A DNA stretch of 64,000 bases from Rotaria sp. Silwood1 (Eukaryota; Rotifera; Eurotatoria; Philodinida; Philodinidae). The translations under genes were made by a program, and so were the position numbers. The stretch is taken from the NCBI GenBank assembly GCA_905250075.1, contig CAJNOP010000084.1, positions 109,914 to 173,913 on the forward strand, in the 5' to 3' direction. The notes under the pieces are model-generated. The model saw only the letters and a program-made list of their open reading frames with translations, was not told the origin of the DNA and did no database searches. Each line of letters opens with the position of its first letter. The stretch's first letter is position 1. This document shows positions 46,838 to 58,460 of the stretch, piece by piece.

Positions 46838-49800
46838 TTGCAGATCTACTTTAGAAAAAACTGCCGTTAGAACAGTCCCTTCAGAGTCAAAATGTGAAAC
46901 ACGATGTAGCTATTATTTGTTCTTTGATGGTCTCTGGAGGTCATCTGCCACGGTCTGTATGGGGAGAGAAAGAGAGCGAGGAGAAGCGTGAGTGTGCGTG
47001 CAGAGTAGGTGCGGATGTTAGTCTTGTGGGTGTAGTTGTGAAAGAGTGTAAATATTTATTTTATATAGACCCACATCTCATGACCCTATGTGGATTTACA
47101 TATGTCGCTGTCCTTCTCGTGATTTTGAATGTCGCTCGAAATTTGTCATTGACATTCTCCTACTTGGCTGGATGGTCGGGATTTTAGTGCAGTTCCTATT
47201 GTCCGTGTTTCTGAGCGCATACTATTTTTACGCCTTGACTTACAACGATTCGTATGATATTTGATGCTCTCAAGTCTCATCCTTACATATTACTTTATTA
47301 TCCGAAGCTTCGTAGGATCATTACTAATGAATTGCTTTATGAATCTGAGTTTCCCAACATCATCCTGACACAATGATGAAAGGATCGAAATTTTACACAC
47401 TTAGGTGATGGAAGTCGTTCCTCTAGCTGCGTTACATCAATGAATGAGCGTCAAGTTTTTAGACATTAATACTACGGTTTTTGCTGTGAGCAGAAACTTT
47501 TCACTCTTATGGTCACGATTTGCTCCGTATCTGTAAAGCATATAGTGTCCAGGCCCATATAGAACCCAATGGACTCTATCTTTTTGGCAGGTTTTTATCT
47601 ACATCTGTGCAGATTGATTTACGACCGAAAACTTTTAAATTATTACTCTTATCAACAACTAAATTTTGCCGTTTTCTCCCTTGTCTTTTTATAGAGGGCA
47701 CATAAATTCGTAGTTACATTATATTGATTTAGGTTTCTTATCTTTCTAATAACTGAAATTGATAAATAAAGTAGGAGTAAAAAAGAACAGACTGACGAAT
47801 CATGTTAGATATAGGCAACACCATAGCATTAAGATGAATGCATGATCAAAAAATTATGAGAGATCTAAGGTATAGGCAATGAACACAACAGATCAATGGC
47901 ATACGAAAACAAATCAATTGGCTTAACTGAAGTCGATTATGAATGTCAATACTATATCTATCTTAATCGTTGCCAATGTTCGCAACGTCTTGGCGCAAAG
48001 TGGCTACATAACTTTCATTATAAATTCTTTTGCTTTTCGAATATTTCTAACAGTTTACTCACTACGTTTAAGCTATTAAAATCCGAATGTTCTTCGTAAT
48101 TTCAATGACGAATTGCGGTTGATATAGTTCTTTTGTGTTTCTCACCGTTGGCTTGCTTTGTTTTCGACTGATTCTTTTTTTTACTTTTGCAGCATGGTCA
48201 ACCTTTATCTTCCGTTTCTGTCTGTCTTTAGTTCTTTTTTTTATCGTCTTTTTTAATTCTTATCAAATAAGCATTCTTTTGAGAAGGACTGCATATAGCA
48301 GCAGTCAAACAATTTATGAGAAGAGAAAACAATAATTGATGATAAAGAAGCAAAGAAAATTCATACTTGCTCAATAAAATTCATTCCATCTAGAGTATAC
48401 AAATTGATTTTTGTTTCTGTACGATTTGAAGTGGTTAGGATCCTTCAAAAATAGACGATGACTAGCAATGCAATATTTCATTGCATCTCTATATAATTAT
48501 TCAATTATTGCTAGTTAACTAACAGACCTAACCTAAAACAGATTTTTAAATTTATTTCATATTGAAATAAATAAAATTTACATTATCACAACAGGAGGAA
48601 ATTTTTCTTTAAAATGAAACAAACACTGAAAATGTTTAAGTATAATCCATTTTTTCATTTACATAACTATTTTAAAAGATTCGACGCTTCATCTTATTTC
48701 TCAATAACAAAGAGAAAAATGAAAACCATTTAGCTTGTTCAATTGAATTTGAACTTCAGAACTAAGTACATTACGAAAGTAGTATATTTGGAACACAAAC
48801 TTCGTTTATTTTTTAACAAAGCCGTGTGAGAAAAACCATATAATCTTTCAAGATGGTCTATAACCAATATAAAAATCGAAATGTTAAACATAATTATGTA
48901 AAATACTGATGATTTTTTATGAGATCTCCTAGAATGCGTTCTGTTAAAAATGGAAGAACAAGTAAGATTTATAAAACAAATGGCATTGTTAACATTTATT
49001 GAGGTCTTATTTTCAAAGTTTATAATAGTCAAGCGATACTGGTAGAGAGTAAATCAAATTGCCATGAAATTTCCTATGAATTTTTTCAGAAGTCAATCGG
49101 ATACGCACATATATATTCAAAATATGTCAACATTACAGAACATGATCAGGACGCGAGTGTAGTATTACGTAAATATGCACATGTTAAGAGCTGTTTAAAA
49201 ACAAAATATAGATTAGAATTTATTGCCATTAGAAAACTCAGTGTATGATATCAGCATGTTATATTTTAAGAAGATTTTTTATTGTAAAACTACTTGTGAC
49301 ATTAGGCAAATAACACAGAGATTCGATAATAGTGAAATATTTATTGTCTTGTGACTACAGACTATGTCAAGACTTATTATTGATTCCTTAATAAGAATGC
49401 AGATATTGAAATGAAATTTGAAATAATCAACAATAAAAAAAATGTAAAAAAAATGATACCTCGTTTAATCTAATTATTTTGTGTTTTCTTTTCAATATCA
49501 AATATCAATAATTTTCAATTATATTCTATACACAAATACGTTTTTCAATTGATCTTATATCAATACTTTCAAAATTATATGAAAATACAAAACAAAATTT
49601 ATTAATTATACCTCTTAATCTTTTATTGGATCATAAAGAAGAATAAGTAATAGAGATATCGATTTATTTTTCTTTTATTTGTTGCTTTTTATAATATTAA
49701 ACTAAAGAAAAAGAATGTTTTTTTTGTAGACGGCAATCGATAAATAAAAATGAAGATCTTTCTGAAGTAAATTAAAGTTTTTCTTCTGCTGTTAAAAGTT

Positions 49801-50682
49801 TTGCATTTTTTTTAAGTTGAAATTATTTAATTTTAAGAGTGAATATATGAACATTTCTTGTATTAACTACGAGTAAGTTTCGAAAAAATTTAAAAATAGT
49901 GAAAATTTTGCAAGGCTTTACCTATCAAATGAAATCAAGTGCTAATTTATTCTTTTTTGTATGCTATGAGAATTGAAGAAGAAATATTTTTCATAGCTAT
50001 TTTTTGTTTGATCCATTACGAAACATTTCATTCATCGCAAACACTTCGATATCACAAGCGAAAAGGCAGGAATATAAGTCTCTTAGAAAAATTGATCCTT
50101 ACTGAAAAATATAAGAAAATCTCGATTCATACAGTAGTCGCCAAAATTCCTGCCTTACGGTCTTCAAAAGCGGACAGTACAATTGAGCTAATAACTCTGG
50201 TATACATCAACCATTCAAGATCAAATTAGTATCTGCAATAAGAGTTCACTGAATTCTATTTACAGCAAAAATATGACGAGAAATAGTTAAGGTTTAAATA
50301 GCTTTCATCTATGAGCAGGAGTTTTGGCGTCTGCTGTAATTGATTTGCAAATTCATTTAAGATGCATAATAACAGGAACTAGACCTATTTGCATTTTTAA
50401 AATTGACTTCATGATCGATGAGGCTTTAAAAGAGTAACGATAGTTTTCTATTTCTTGCAGCACATCGATGTGTCTGTTTTCTTTGTCTGGTGCGCCTCTC
50501 CTTTTTCCTTTGAATCGAAAAGACAAAACAGGCATATGATCCCGTGTGTTGTTCCTGCGTTAAAAAAATCGACAAACAAATTTGAAGAAACAAAACCAGT
50601 AAAATTGCTGTTTATAAGTTATAAAAAAATAAGAAGCATCTATTCGGAATTGTGAATATAACAGATAAATTGTCTCATAAAA
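46838..50682. other. Long gene-free stretch
   Basis: No gene found in 3.8 kb. A G-rich/C-rich pair lies at 46984-47092 (GTGAGTGTGCGTG ... GACCCACATC ... ACCCTA) in the upstream region of the NHL gene. The remainder is AT-rich; small frames at 48135-48335 and 49939-50229 look like chance. Confidence 0.45.
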
Positions 50683-53600
50683 CTAATCCTGGACAATCTG
50701 TGCAACCATTTTTCCTTGTGCTCTTCTTGATTTTGATCGATCGTACATTGCATGTAATTCTTCTAGTTTATAAAAGCTGTACACATGATCGATTATAAAT
50801 TTCATTTTTTCCGTTTCAATATAATTCATTCTCATGTCGTCCAAATGACGATAATCTTGTTTCAATACGTGAAATATGTAAGATGGTTCTTGTCCGATGA
50901 AAGATCAAAATTTACGATTAATAACACCAGCACTCATATTGTAACAATATTTTTTACTGTTAAATTTGAATGTGGATCGTCACCAACGATTGTAACGAAG
51001 CGATCACCTGGTTTTAATATTTGTTGGGCTGATTCCCACTGTTCTTGTCCCCCAACACAATCAAAGACAACATCATAATTTTGATGATGAAGTAGTTCAC
51101 CAAAGTTGTATTTTGTATAGTCGATTACTAGGAGATCGTCATGGTTAGACTTCATTACTTCGCTCACATTTTCGGTTATATTGTATCCTGAAATAAATAG
51201 AAGAAAGATATGTACAGTATAGGAGAAGAAGTATTCATATTCATAGAGTCCATTCGGTCCAAGCTAGACTTATCAAATGCAAAAACAACCAGATATTCTA
51301 TTAAAAACAGTTTCGCAGTCTACCTAAGCAAAGTGTTCGAACATGAGCGATAAATGATAACCAATAAAAATTCTATGGCAAATAGTTTTAGCTTGCTTGA
51401 TGTATGAAGTATTATTTCAGTAACTTCTACATGAGCGTTGATGGGAATCTTGGAAAAGTGAACCATATTTCCGACTAATTTTAGCCAATTTTCTTAAAAT
51501 TTTCTTCAGTAAATGCCCGGATCTGATCAAGTTTTCCTTGAAAATTCACGGTCATGGTCGTGAATAAAGAAGAGCTCCATGTTGAAGTCATTCCAAAACA
51601 TAGAGACTTCTCTACACATCAAGGTTACGGCGAATTGGAGTCCTCTATATGTGACACGATATAGACATGTAAACCTTTGTTCATTAATAAGAAAATAGAG
51701 GTTAACGCATATAAATAGTCGAAAATTAGGTACGCTGCAAAAACGACTTTTATTAGATCTCAAAAGAAAAAACCACTGTTATCATCGTAGGCCACTTGCA
51801 TTAAGGCCTGTTGACTTCGGGTTGCTGCTTGCAGTCAGAGTTTATCAGATTCTATTTGTAGTCCAAATAGTAGACAAAATGATCGAAGTTTATGTAATTT
51901 GTACCCTTTAGCAGGGTCTCTTAATACTACCATGTACTTACCTAAACATCTGATGTACAAATTGTGTGAACTGCAAAATGGAAACCACTTACAAAGGTGA
52001 TGCGTACTGGCACAAACCTCACTTAAGGATAACCCTTTGAGTACGAGGGGATAAGAATTCTTATCCTGAAATCTCAGGGTCTAAATAGCTTTCATAGATA
52101 CGACAGATTTAGTTTTAGATAAAATGAAATGTATGTTTATTTGTTTTTATAATATTTGCGTGGCCAAGATCAGTTACTATTACTGATGATTATTGGCGTC
52201 CCTTTACAAATAAACATTGATTTGAAATTTTAAAAAATTCCTTTTATTCAAAAAAAACTAATTTTGAGCCGGATGGATAAAGATTTTCATAAAACACGAA
52301 GAGAATTCATTTACATTCTCCAACAAATAACGAGTTGGATACATGATACATGATGTATCAATTAGATATTCTACATTCAGATTATATCTACACTACAAAC
52401 TGTTCTGATTCTGCCATAACATTCACGAAAACATGCTCTAAAAAGTTCGTTCGAAAGTCAGAATACTCAGAAATACAACAAGGACTTCAAAATGTGGATA
52501 ATAATGTGACATTCCAGCTGTTTGTTAAAAAGATCAATTGAGACAATTTCGAGACAAAATTGCTCTTTAGAAAATTCTAACACATAGCCGCATATTGACT
52601 TTATAAGAAATCCAAAGACTTATTGTTGATATCATGTAGATTCAACAATATTGCGCTTCAAATGAGGATCCTCAGAAGCTTAAAGAATGTTTTATCAACA
52701 AATATCTATAATAATTCTTGTCTAAAACATGTTTTTCAAAAAAGTGGTCAACTGAAGTTCTTTAGAAATAGATTTATTTCTTCTTTTCCTTTAAATATTT
52801 TGTTTCAAAGAGCAACAAATGATTAAATCATCATTACAGTTACAGTCCAATATTGAGTACAAGAAAAGAACAAATCATATCCCGCTGTGCTCATTATATT
52901 AGAATAGATTGTTAACTCACTCCGTTTTTACTAGTTGAACTATTTAAGAAGACATATTCATGCGATAAAAACAGTTGTTTTATGCTCGTCAAAGTCTTTC
53001 AATACCGTAACTTGCCAATTTAAATTATATCAAAAAAGACCTAGAATGGTCGAGAAAAATCTAATAATTGTCTCAAAATAGATCTGTAGATTGATTGTCT
53101 TCAAGCTCTATGCAACAACATTAATCACATGTGATTGTGATGCTTATAGTTCTCTCTATCATACCTAACTTCTTAATTGTATCCATGTTTCTTGATGAAC
53201 TAGTACATTCAACATGCGCTCCTATTGCCTCTGCCAATTGTATTCCAAACAATCCCACTCCTATGAAGCCACCACAATAAACACTTTTAAATCTCGTGTG
53301 ATTTGCCTTGTTCAAAAAATGCTACATCAGCTGTTTCAACAGCTAATGATACAGCTGCTGCTTCAGTAAACGATAGATTTGTTGGTTTCAATGCAAATAA
53401 TGATTCATCACCATGGATGTACTCAGCAAAGGCATTTCCATAGCCCATATTACCATATATCGCATCATCGATTTTTAAACGTTTAACTGACGAATGGATA
53501 TCAACGACTATGCCCGAACAATCCATGCCTGTATAAACAAAGAAAAAGGAAAAATCTTTCAGTTCTCTAAATGAGATAAAAGAGACTAAAGTGTGAGTTG

Positions 53601-54668
53601 ACCTAGCTGATTATGTATTCATTCAACAATTCTAATCTGCTTAAAACTTGATCTAAAATTAAGGAAACTTTAATTTTGATAATTCATGCCAAATTCTCTT
53701 TCGAGAACAATTCAAGACACACTGACCACTACGTGTACAGAAGTTCACACATATTTTGTCAGCGTCTACCTTGAAGAAGTTCTCACTTGAATAGAGACTG
53801 GTATCACTAAACTGTGTACAAATAGCTGCTGTTTAATGAAGGCTCACGCTTCAGTCATAAATAAGACATTATATTTATTTTTTCACAACGTTTCGCTTTG
53901 CAGATTCAGTGTTCATCAGAGAGGATACCTAATCAATGAAGAATCAAATTAAAAGTTCCGAATTCGAACAAAACTTTCTTTTGATAAGTAAAGCTTATCT
54001 ATGTAAATATAGATGCGTATACAATAAAAGGTGATTTTGTTTTATGGCAAAACATGTTTTACTTTCTCATATTATATTATTCTATTTCCTAACCTGTACA
54101 ATTTACAAATTGCAACATAAGAACAGAAATGAAAACAAGAAATAAACAGAATAAAAACAATTTATTTGGTCAAAGACAATTTCTTTAGTCATAACAGCAA
54201 AGAAACTTTGGATGTAAATTAATCAATTTTTTGTATTCATTACTGAAGAGTAAACTTAAAAATCGAAACATTTAGAAATAAAAATTATTATGATATCGTA
54301 CGAAAGAACAGCGTTAAAGCAAATTTAGAAGAAAAATGGGTATTCTATTTTCGTCTTTTACCATGACATATCTATATAACGTATTCTTTTTGTCTGCATT
54401 ACTATTTTTTATTATCTGGTATATGTGAAAACGCATATGTTTCAATAATTGACATATTTCCATTTAATAATTTCCAATTAATAGCATTGATTGATACAGC
54501 ATGATTTCTTATCAACACCTGCAATTCTTTCACTTCTTTTGGTATGGGTACATCTGATTTCAATTGCAATACATCTTTTGCATCACCATAACTAAGTTGT
54601 TGTGCTGCTGCCATTACATCAGGTATGTTATTGCCAATATTACCGACTGATGCTGAGGACTGCTGCAT
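50683..54668 (-). pseudogene. Zinc-type quinone oxidoreductase (MDR family) pseudogene
   Basis: Remains of four exons in correct order. 54668-54416 is the GroES-like N-terminal part with AAQQLSYGDAKDVLQL. 53528-53165 is the catalytic/NAD part with MDCSGIVVD and IGVGLFGIQLAEAIGAHVEC. 51187 down to about 50934 has VIDYTKYNF and YDVVFDCVGGQEQW. The last part ends KFIIDHVYSFYKLEELHAMY and a stop at 50683-50685. Intact relatives (NADPH:quinone reductases, RTN4IP1-like) reduce quinones. Four lesions are visible: the first donor is AT instead of GT (54414-54415), a frameshift lies at about 53290-53315, another near 50934, and a TGA at 50905-50907 replaces a probable Trp. The exon phases still match (HIP|G, KKL|G). 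Introns of 887 and 1977 bp are far longer than the local norm and presumably hold insertions. Confidence 0.85.
53881..53936 (-). mobile_element. Possible 3' end of a retroelement ORF, in the pseudogene's first intron
   Basis: On the minus strand the sequence reads SSLMNTESAKRNVVKK and a stop. A terminal AKRNVVKK-like string is familiar from the C-termini of many invertebrate retroelement ORFs. The match is short and no further element sequence is visible upstream, so this is a weak call. Confidence 0.3.
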
Positions 54669-56639
54669 TTTTATGAGTTAAAATTAAATGTCGTTAGTAG
54701 AAAATAGGCTATAATTAATCTACTGAAAACAAAAAATAAAATTTAGAGGAACAGCGATAAAGTTAATATAAAATATGGCTATTGCTATAAATAAAGAAAG
54801 ATCAATACTCAATTTTCATTTGTTTATTTTCCTTTACGTCGTGTGCATGTGTGTTGTCAGGTGCCGTACTATACATACGATATTAAAATGATGATGAATA
54901 ATGAGCAAAGGCCGATAAGGACACTTTTCTCCCAAGAGCTTTTTATCAAAAAGAAATACATCAAGATAATAAGTTAATCATGAGCTACAACACAAGCATA
55001 TTTATTCATCTCAATTCGACATTAAGATTTTTTCGAATCTGTACCCCCTACGATGTACCAAATTTTTTTTTCTCTTTGTTTCGAATCAAATACGTGTCAT
55101 AATATAGAATTGCAGTGTTGATGACCTGCTACTGTCATTATATAAAGTTCTGAACGTTTGAAAACAAATTTCAAATGATTCCATGTCCTAGAAATCGCTA
55201 AAAATATTGACAATGTATTGTGATAGATCGAAATGATGATTGTGAGTTGAAACACAATATATTACAAATTTTTTTTTTCGATGAATCTGACGATTATGTA
55301 TCATATATCGATACTAGAAATGATTTTGTTTGTGTAATCTCGATTTCTACTGTTATACTGAGAATTTCCTATTAATAATTTGCATTAACGAATATTTTTA
55401 TTGAAAATTTGAGTATTTACGTTATTCTACATGAATAAAACGTAATAAAAATTTAAAAAGATATAAATCTGACTAGCAACTCCTTATAATAAGCTGCGAA
55501 CATTACATGTGCAAATGTTTATCTACTAAATAAACTTGATATTGGTTAGAAGATGTTGCATAAACTGCTTTAACCAACTCTGTACAATATATTGAAAATT
55601 ACTTCTTTCTTCATCTGATTTTGTATGAGATACGTCACAAAGAAGACAACTGAATCATCTACTATAAATTTGAGATAGAAGGTTTGATGCTTTACAATTA
55701 TCTTTTATCATAATATTTTTGATATACGATGCCTTCGATATATAATGTAGTAGAAGTGAATTGTAACATTCATTTAATGTTTACTGTGTAGAAAAAAATA
55801 ATCAAAATGATTAGAAAAATCGAAAAAATACACGTCAGTGTTGATCTGAGTTTTTTATAACTTGAGAAAGCCATAGACGTTAAATATTTTGTTTGTTTAC
55901 CATCAGACAGGTATATACACACTAACTAATCGTAAATCGGTCTCTTCACATTGCTAGAATAAATAATTATTCGAAGGAATGTTGACTTGTCGTATTTGCA
56001 ATACTATTTTGTCTTAAAAAATAACAACCAATTGATTTTTGCTTATTATTATTGAAATGTTTTATCAAGTATTTCCAGTATATTTCCTTTATGATCGGTA
56101 ATCGAAATATTTCATCGAAATCATCTATTATATATTTCTGCTTTTGCTTATTCTAATATTGGGAGAGCGTTGTAAATCATTACGAATTTGATTATTTAAC
56201 AATGGAATGTTTCCTATGAATGTATATGATGCAGTGAAATTTCGATCCTATTATAATATATTTGTTTGTTGTAATGATAAATATTGAAATGTATATAAAG
56301 TGGAGAAAAAAAAAGATGATACATCTCAGCTGCTCCTTAATTTCACAAAGTAAGTATATGTGGAATTATTCTTTCTTCACTGTTTCATTTTACATGTGAT
56401 CGTGAACACGTGTATGTGCATACATGGTACCTTTCATACTGCTTTGCTTTCTGGATAGATAATGAGCGATAAAAAACTTGATGGTTAGAAAACGATACAC
56501 AGAGACACAGAAAGATATATTATTTCATCGTATATTGTAGCTATAAGCATAGATCATTGCTAGAGAAATATTAATAAATGTTAAATTTCTAGTTACTGAT
56601 ATTTGTATTTAAATAAAAGGTAAATTGATAAACACTATT
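54669..56639. other. AT-rich intergenic, no gene seen
   Basis: 2 kb upstream of the quinone oxidoreductase relic and the PDZ relic. No coding sequence, RNA or repeat identified. Confidence 0.45.
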
Positions 56640-57290
56640 ATGTCAAACTCAAGCAACGAACTTGCTGTACATAAAGTAAATTTTCGTCTCTGTCGAATAT
56701 GTGTATGATCTAATTACACTGGACTTGGTTTTAATCTTGAAAGTTCATCACACCCTTCATATCTTGTTCAAATTGTTAAATCGTATAGCTCAGCAAGTGT
56801 TGGTGGTCTCAAAATTCGTGATATGATTCTTGCTATTAATAATAACAATGTATCTAAGAGTGATTGCTGAAATAACGAGTGTTATTAAACGTGCACAAGA
56901 TAATAATGATCACGTTGAATTACTTGTTGTTGAAAAATATTTTTACGATAAATTAAAAGAAAACGATATCTCGTTCAATCCTATATTTGCTATAACAATT
57001 GACACACCAAAAACAATGTTTCGTGATTGCCAGAATTTTCTTAAACATGAACCACGTATATGTGAAATATATTTAAATGAAACTGATTGATCATTTGGTC
57101 TTAATACTGTTAATGGTCAAAATGATATTGGCAGATTTGTTTGAGAGATCCTCGAGATACATCAGTTAGTAAAATAACATTATATAAAAGTGACATAATT
57201 CCTGAAACCAATGATAGATTTATTGATAATGAACCGAGTAAAAAAAAATAGTAAATAAATTGATTAAAGAAATATCAAAAAAGGTTATCT
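56640..57290 (+). pseudogene. Decayed PDZ-domain protein (NHERF-like)
   Basis: After an ATG at 56640 and a TGA at 56706-56708 the frame reads GLGFNLESSSHPSYLVQIVK, then GGLKIRDMILAINNNNVSK. This is a classic PDZ with the GLGF carboxylate-binding loop, the SAS-VGGLKIRDMI turn and the IN-x-x-NV strand. A frameshift near 56855 leads to VIAEITSVIKRAQDN and VELLVVEK, the last helix and strand. The next domain starts PRICEIYLNE, then a TGA at 57088-57090, then SFGLNTVNGQND and another TGA (57142-57144). The remaining sequence breaks up across frames to about 57290. Multi-PDZ NHERF-type scaffolds tether membrane proteins; this copy cannot. Confidence 0.8.
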
Positions 57291-57877
57291 GAAAATATAT
57301 GCAGTTGATTCACATATATCTATATAACTATTTTCCACCAAATGATATACCATTAGTATCAAAAAAGTTTCAAAAATTTCATTGGCGAAAAACAAACCAA
57401 ACTCTTTGCATTCGAATGTACCAGATAGAAAGAAATAAAAACAAACTTTTTTTTTCTGAACAATCGAAGTACTTTATTCGGCTTTATTCGAAGACACTGA
57501 TGCAAATTATGGCTGAATAAGATCTTCATCTACTAACATGCACGGTACATGATCACTACAAGCCGTAGCCAATTCTTTTTCTAAAAAATACATGGAAAAA
57601 TCATAGGACTTTATTGATTTCGTGAATTTTCTACATCTGCTGTTTATACTAAAGTAAAATTACTTAATGTAATATATATGTATACCTATATATTCAATGG
57701 GACTTTGTAGTTCATGTAGGAGTATTGACCCGTAATCTCATGATTTCGTTTATTGTTATCTTGATGAATACGTGTCCTATCTTATATATCCGACATGTTC
57801 TTATTTTGAACTATTTCCTGCCACAATAAGTGATCTTCAACATTTACTACTGGATCAAGGCCACTAGCATGATTATA
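57291..57877. other. Intergenic between the PDZ relic and the MITE
   Basis: Nothing recognisable. The frame at 57299-57520 is short and low in complexity. Confidence 0.4.
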
Positions 57878-58458
57878 CTTAGGGTGTACCAAAAGTTCTG
57901 ATCATCATATTTAAAAGACTTTTTCGATAAGGTTTCCTATTCAAAAATGAGAAACCAAATACACCATGTTGTAGAGTTTTTCGAGATGCATCGAGTAGTA
58001 TATAGTAAATTCTATTTTCATAAGACTCTGAAAGAATTAGAATCAATTTACTGATAGACGACTACATATCCACATGCATCCATACTAGCACCTATACTCA
58101 ACAATGATAAATTAATGAATATTGTTGTCCTTGCTATTAATCAAAAATATTTGTAAAATGCCTTTTCTCACATATGACTTTGTAGAACTTTTAAAGGACT
58201 ACAATCTCATATGCGTAGCATCTCCGGTCATCTTGTGGATGTGAATATGGATGGATGCATGTGTGAATGTGTAGTCGCCTATCAGTAAATTGATTCTAAT
58301 TCTTTCAGAGTCTTATGAAAATAGAATTTACTATATACCATTAGATGCATCTCGAAAAACTCTACAACATAGTATACTTGGTTTCTCATTTTTGAATAGG
58401 ACGCCTTATCGAAAGAGTCTTTTAAACATGGTGATCAGAACTTTTGGTACACCCTAAG
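57878..58458. mobile_element. 581-bp palindromic MITE flanked by TA (Tc1/mariner type)
   Basis: The element starts CTTAGGGTGTACCAAAAG and ends CTTTTGGTACACCCTAAG, with TA on both sides (57876-57877 and 58459-58460). Each arm is about 220 bp and the arms are nearly identical, so the whole element is one long hairpin with a loop of about 130 bp. No transposase is present. A TA duplication and long inverted ends are the hallmark of Tc1/mariner-derived MITEs. The high similarity between arms suggests recent insertion. Confidence 0.88.
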
Positions 58459-58460
58459 TA

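Noticed and set aside
53881-53936. Hammerhead-ribozyme-like core (CTGATGA ... CGAAAC) on the minus strand
   Set aside because: The two conserved boxes are present, but the bases between them (ACACTGAATCTGCAAAG) do not form a stem II. The same string is better explained as the end of a retroelement reading frame.
54414-54415. AT at the first donor of the quinone oxidoreductase relic as a minor-spliceosome (AT-AC) intron
   Set aside because: The intron ends in AG, lacks the ATATCC donor consensus, and the gene has other disabling lesions.
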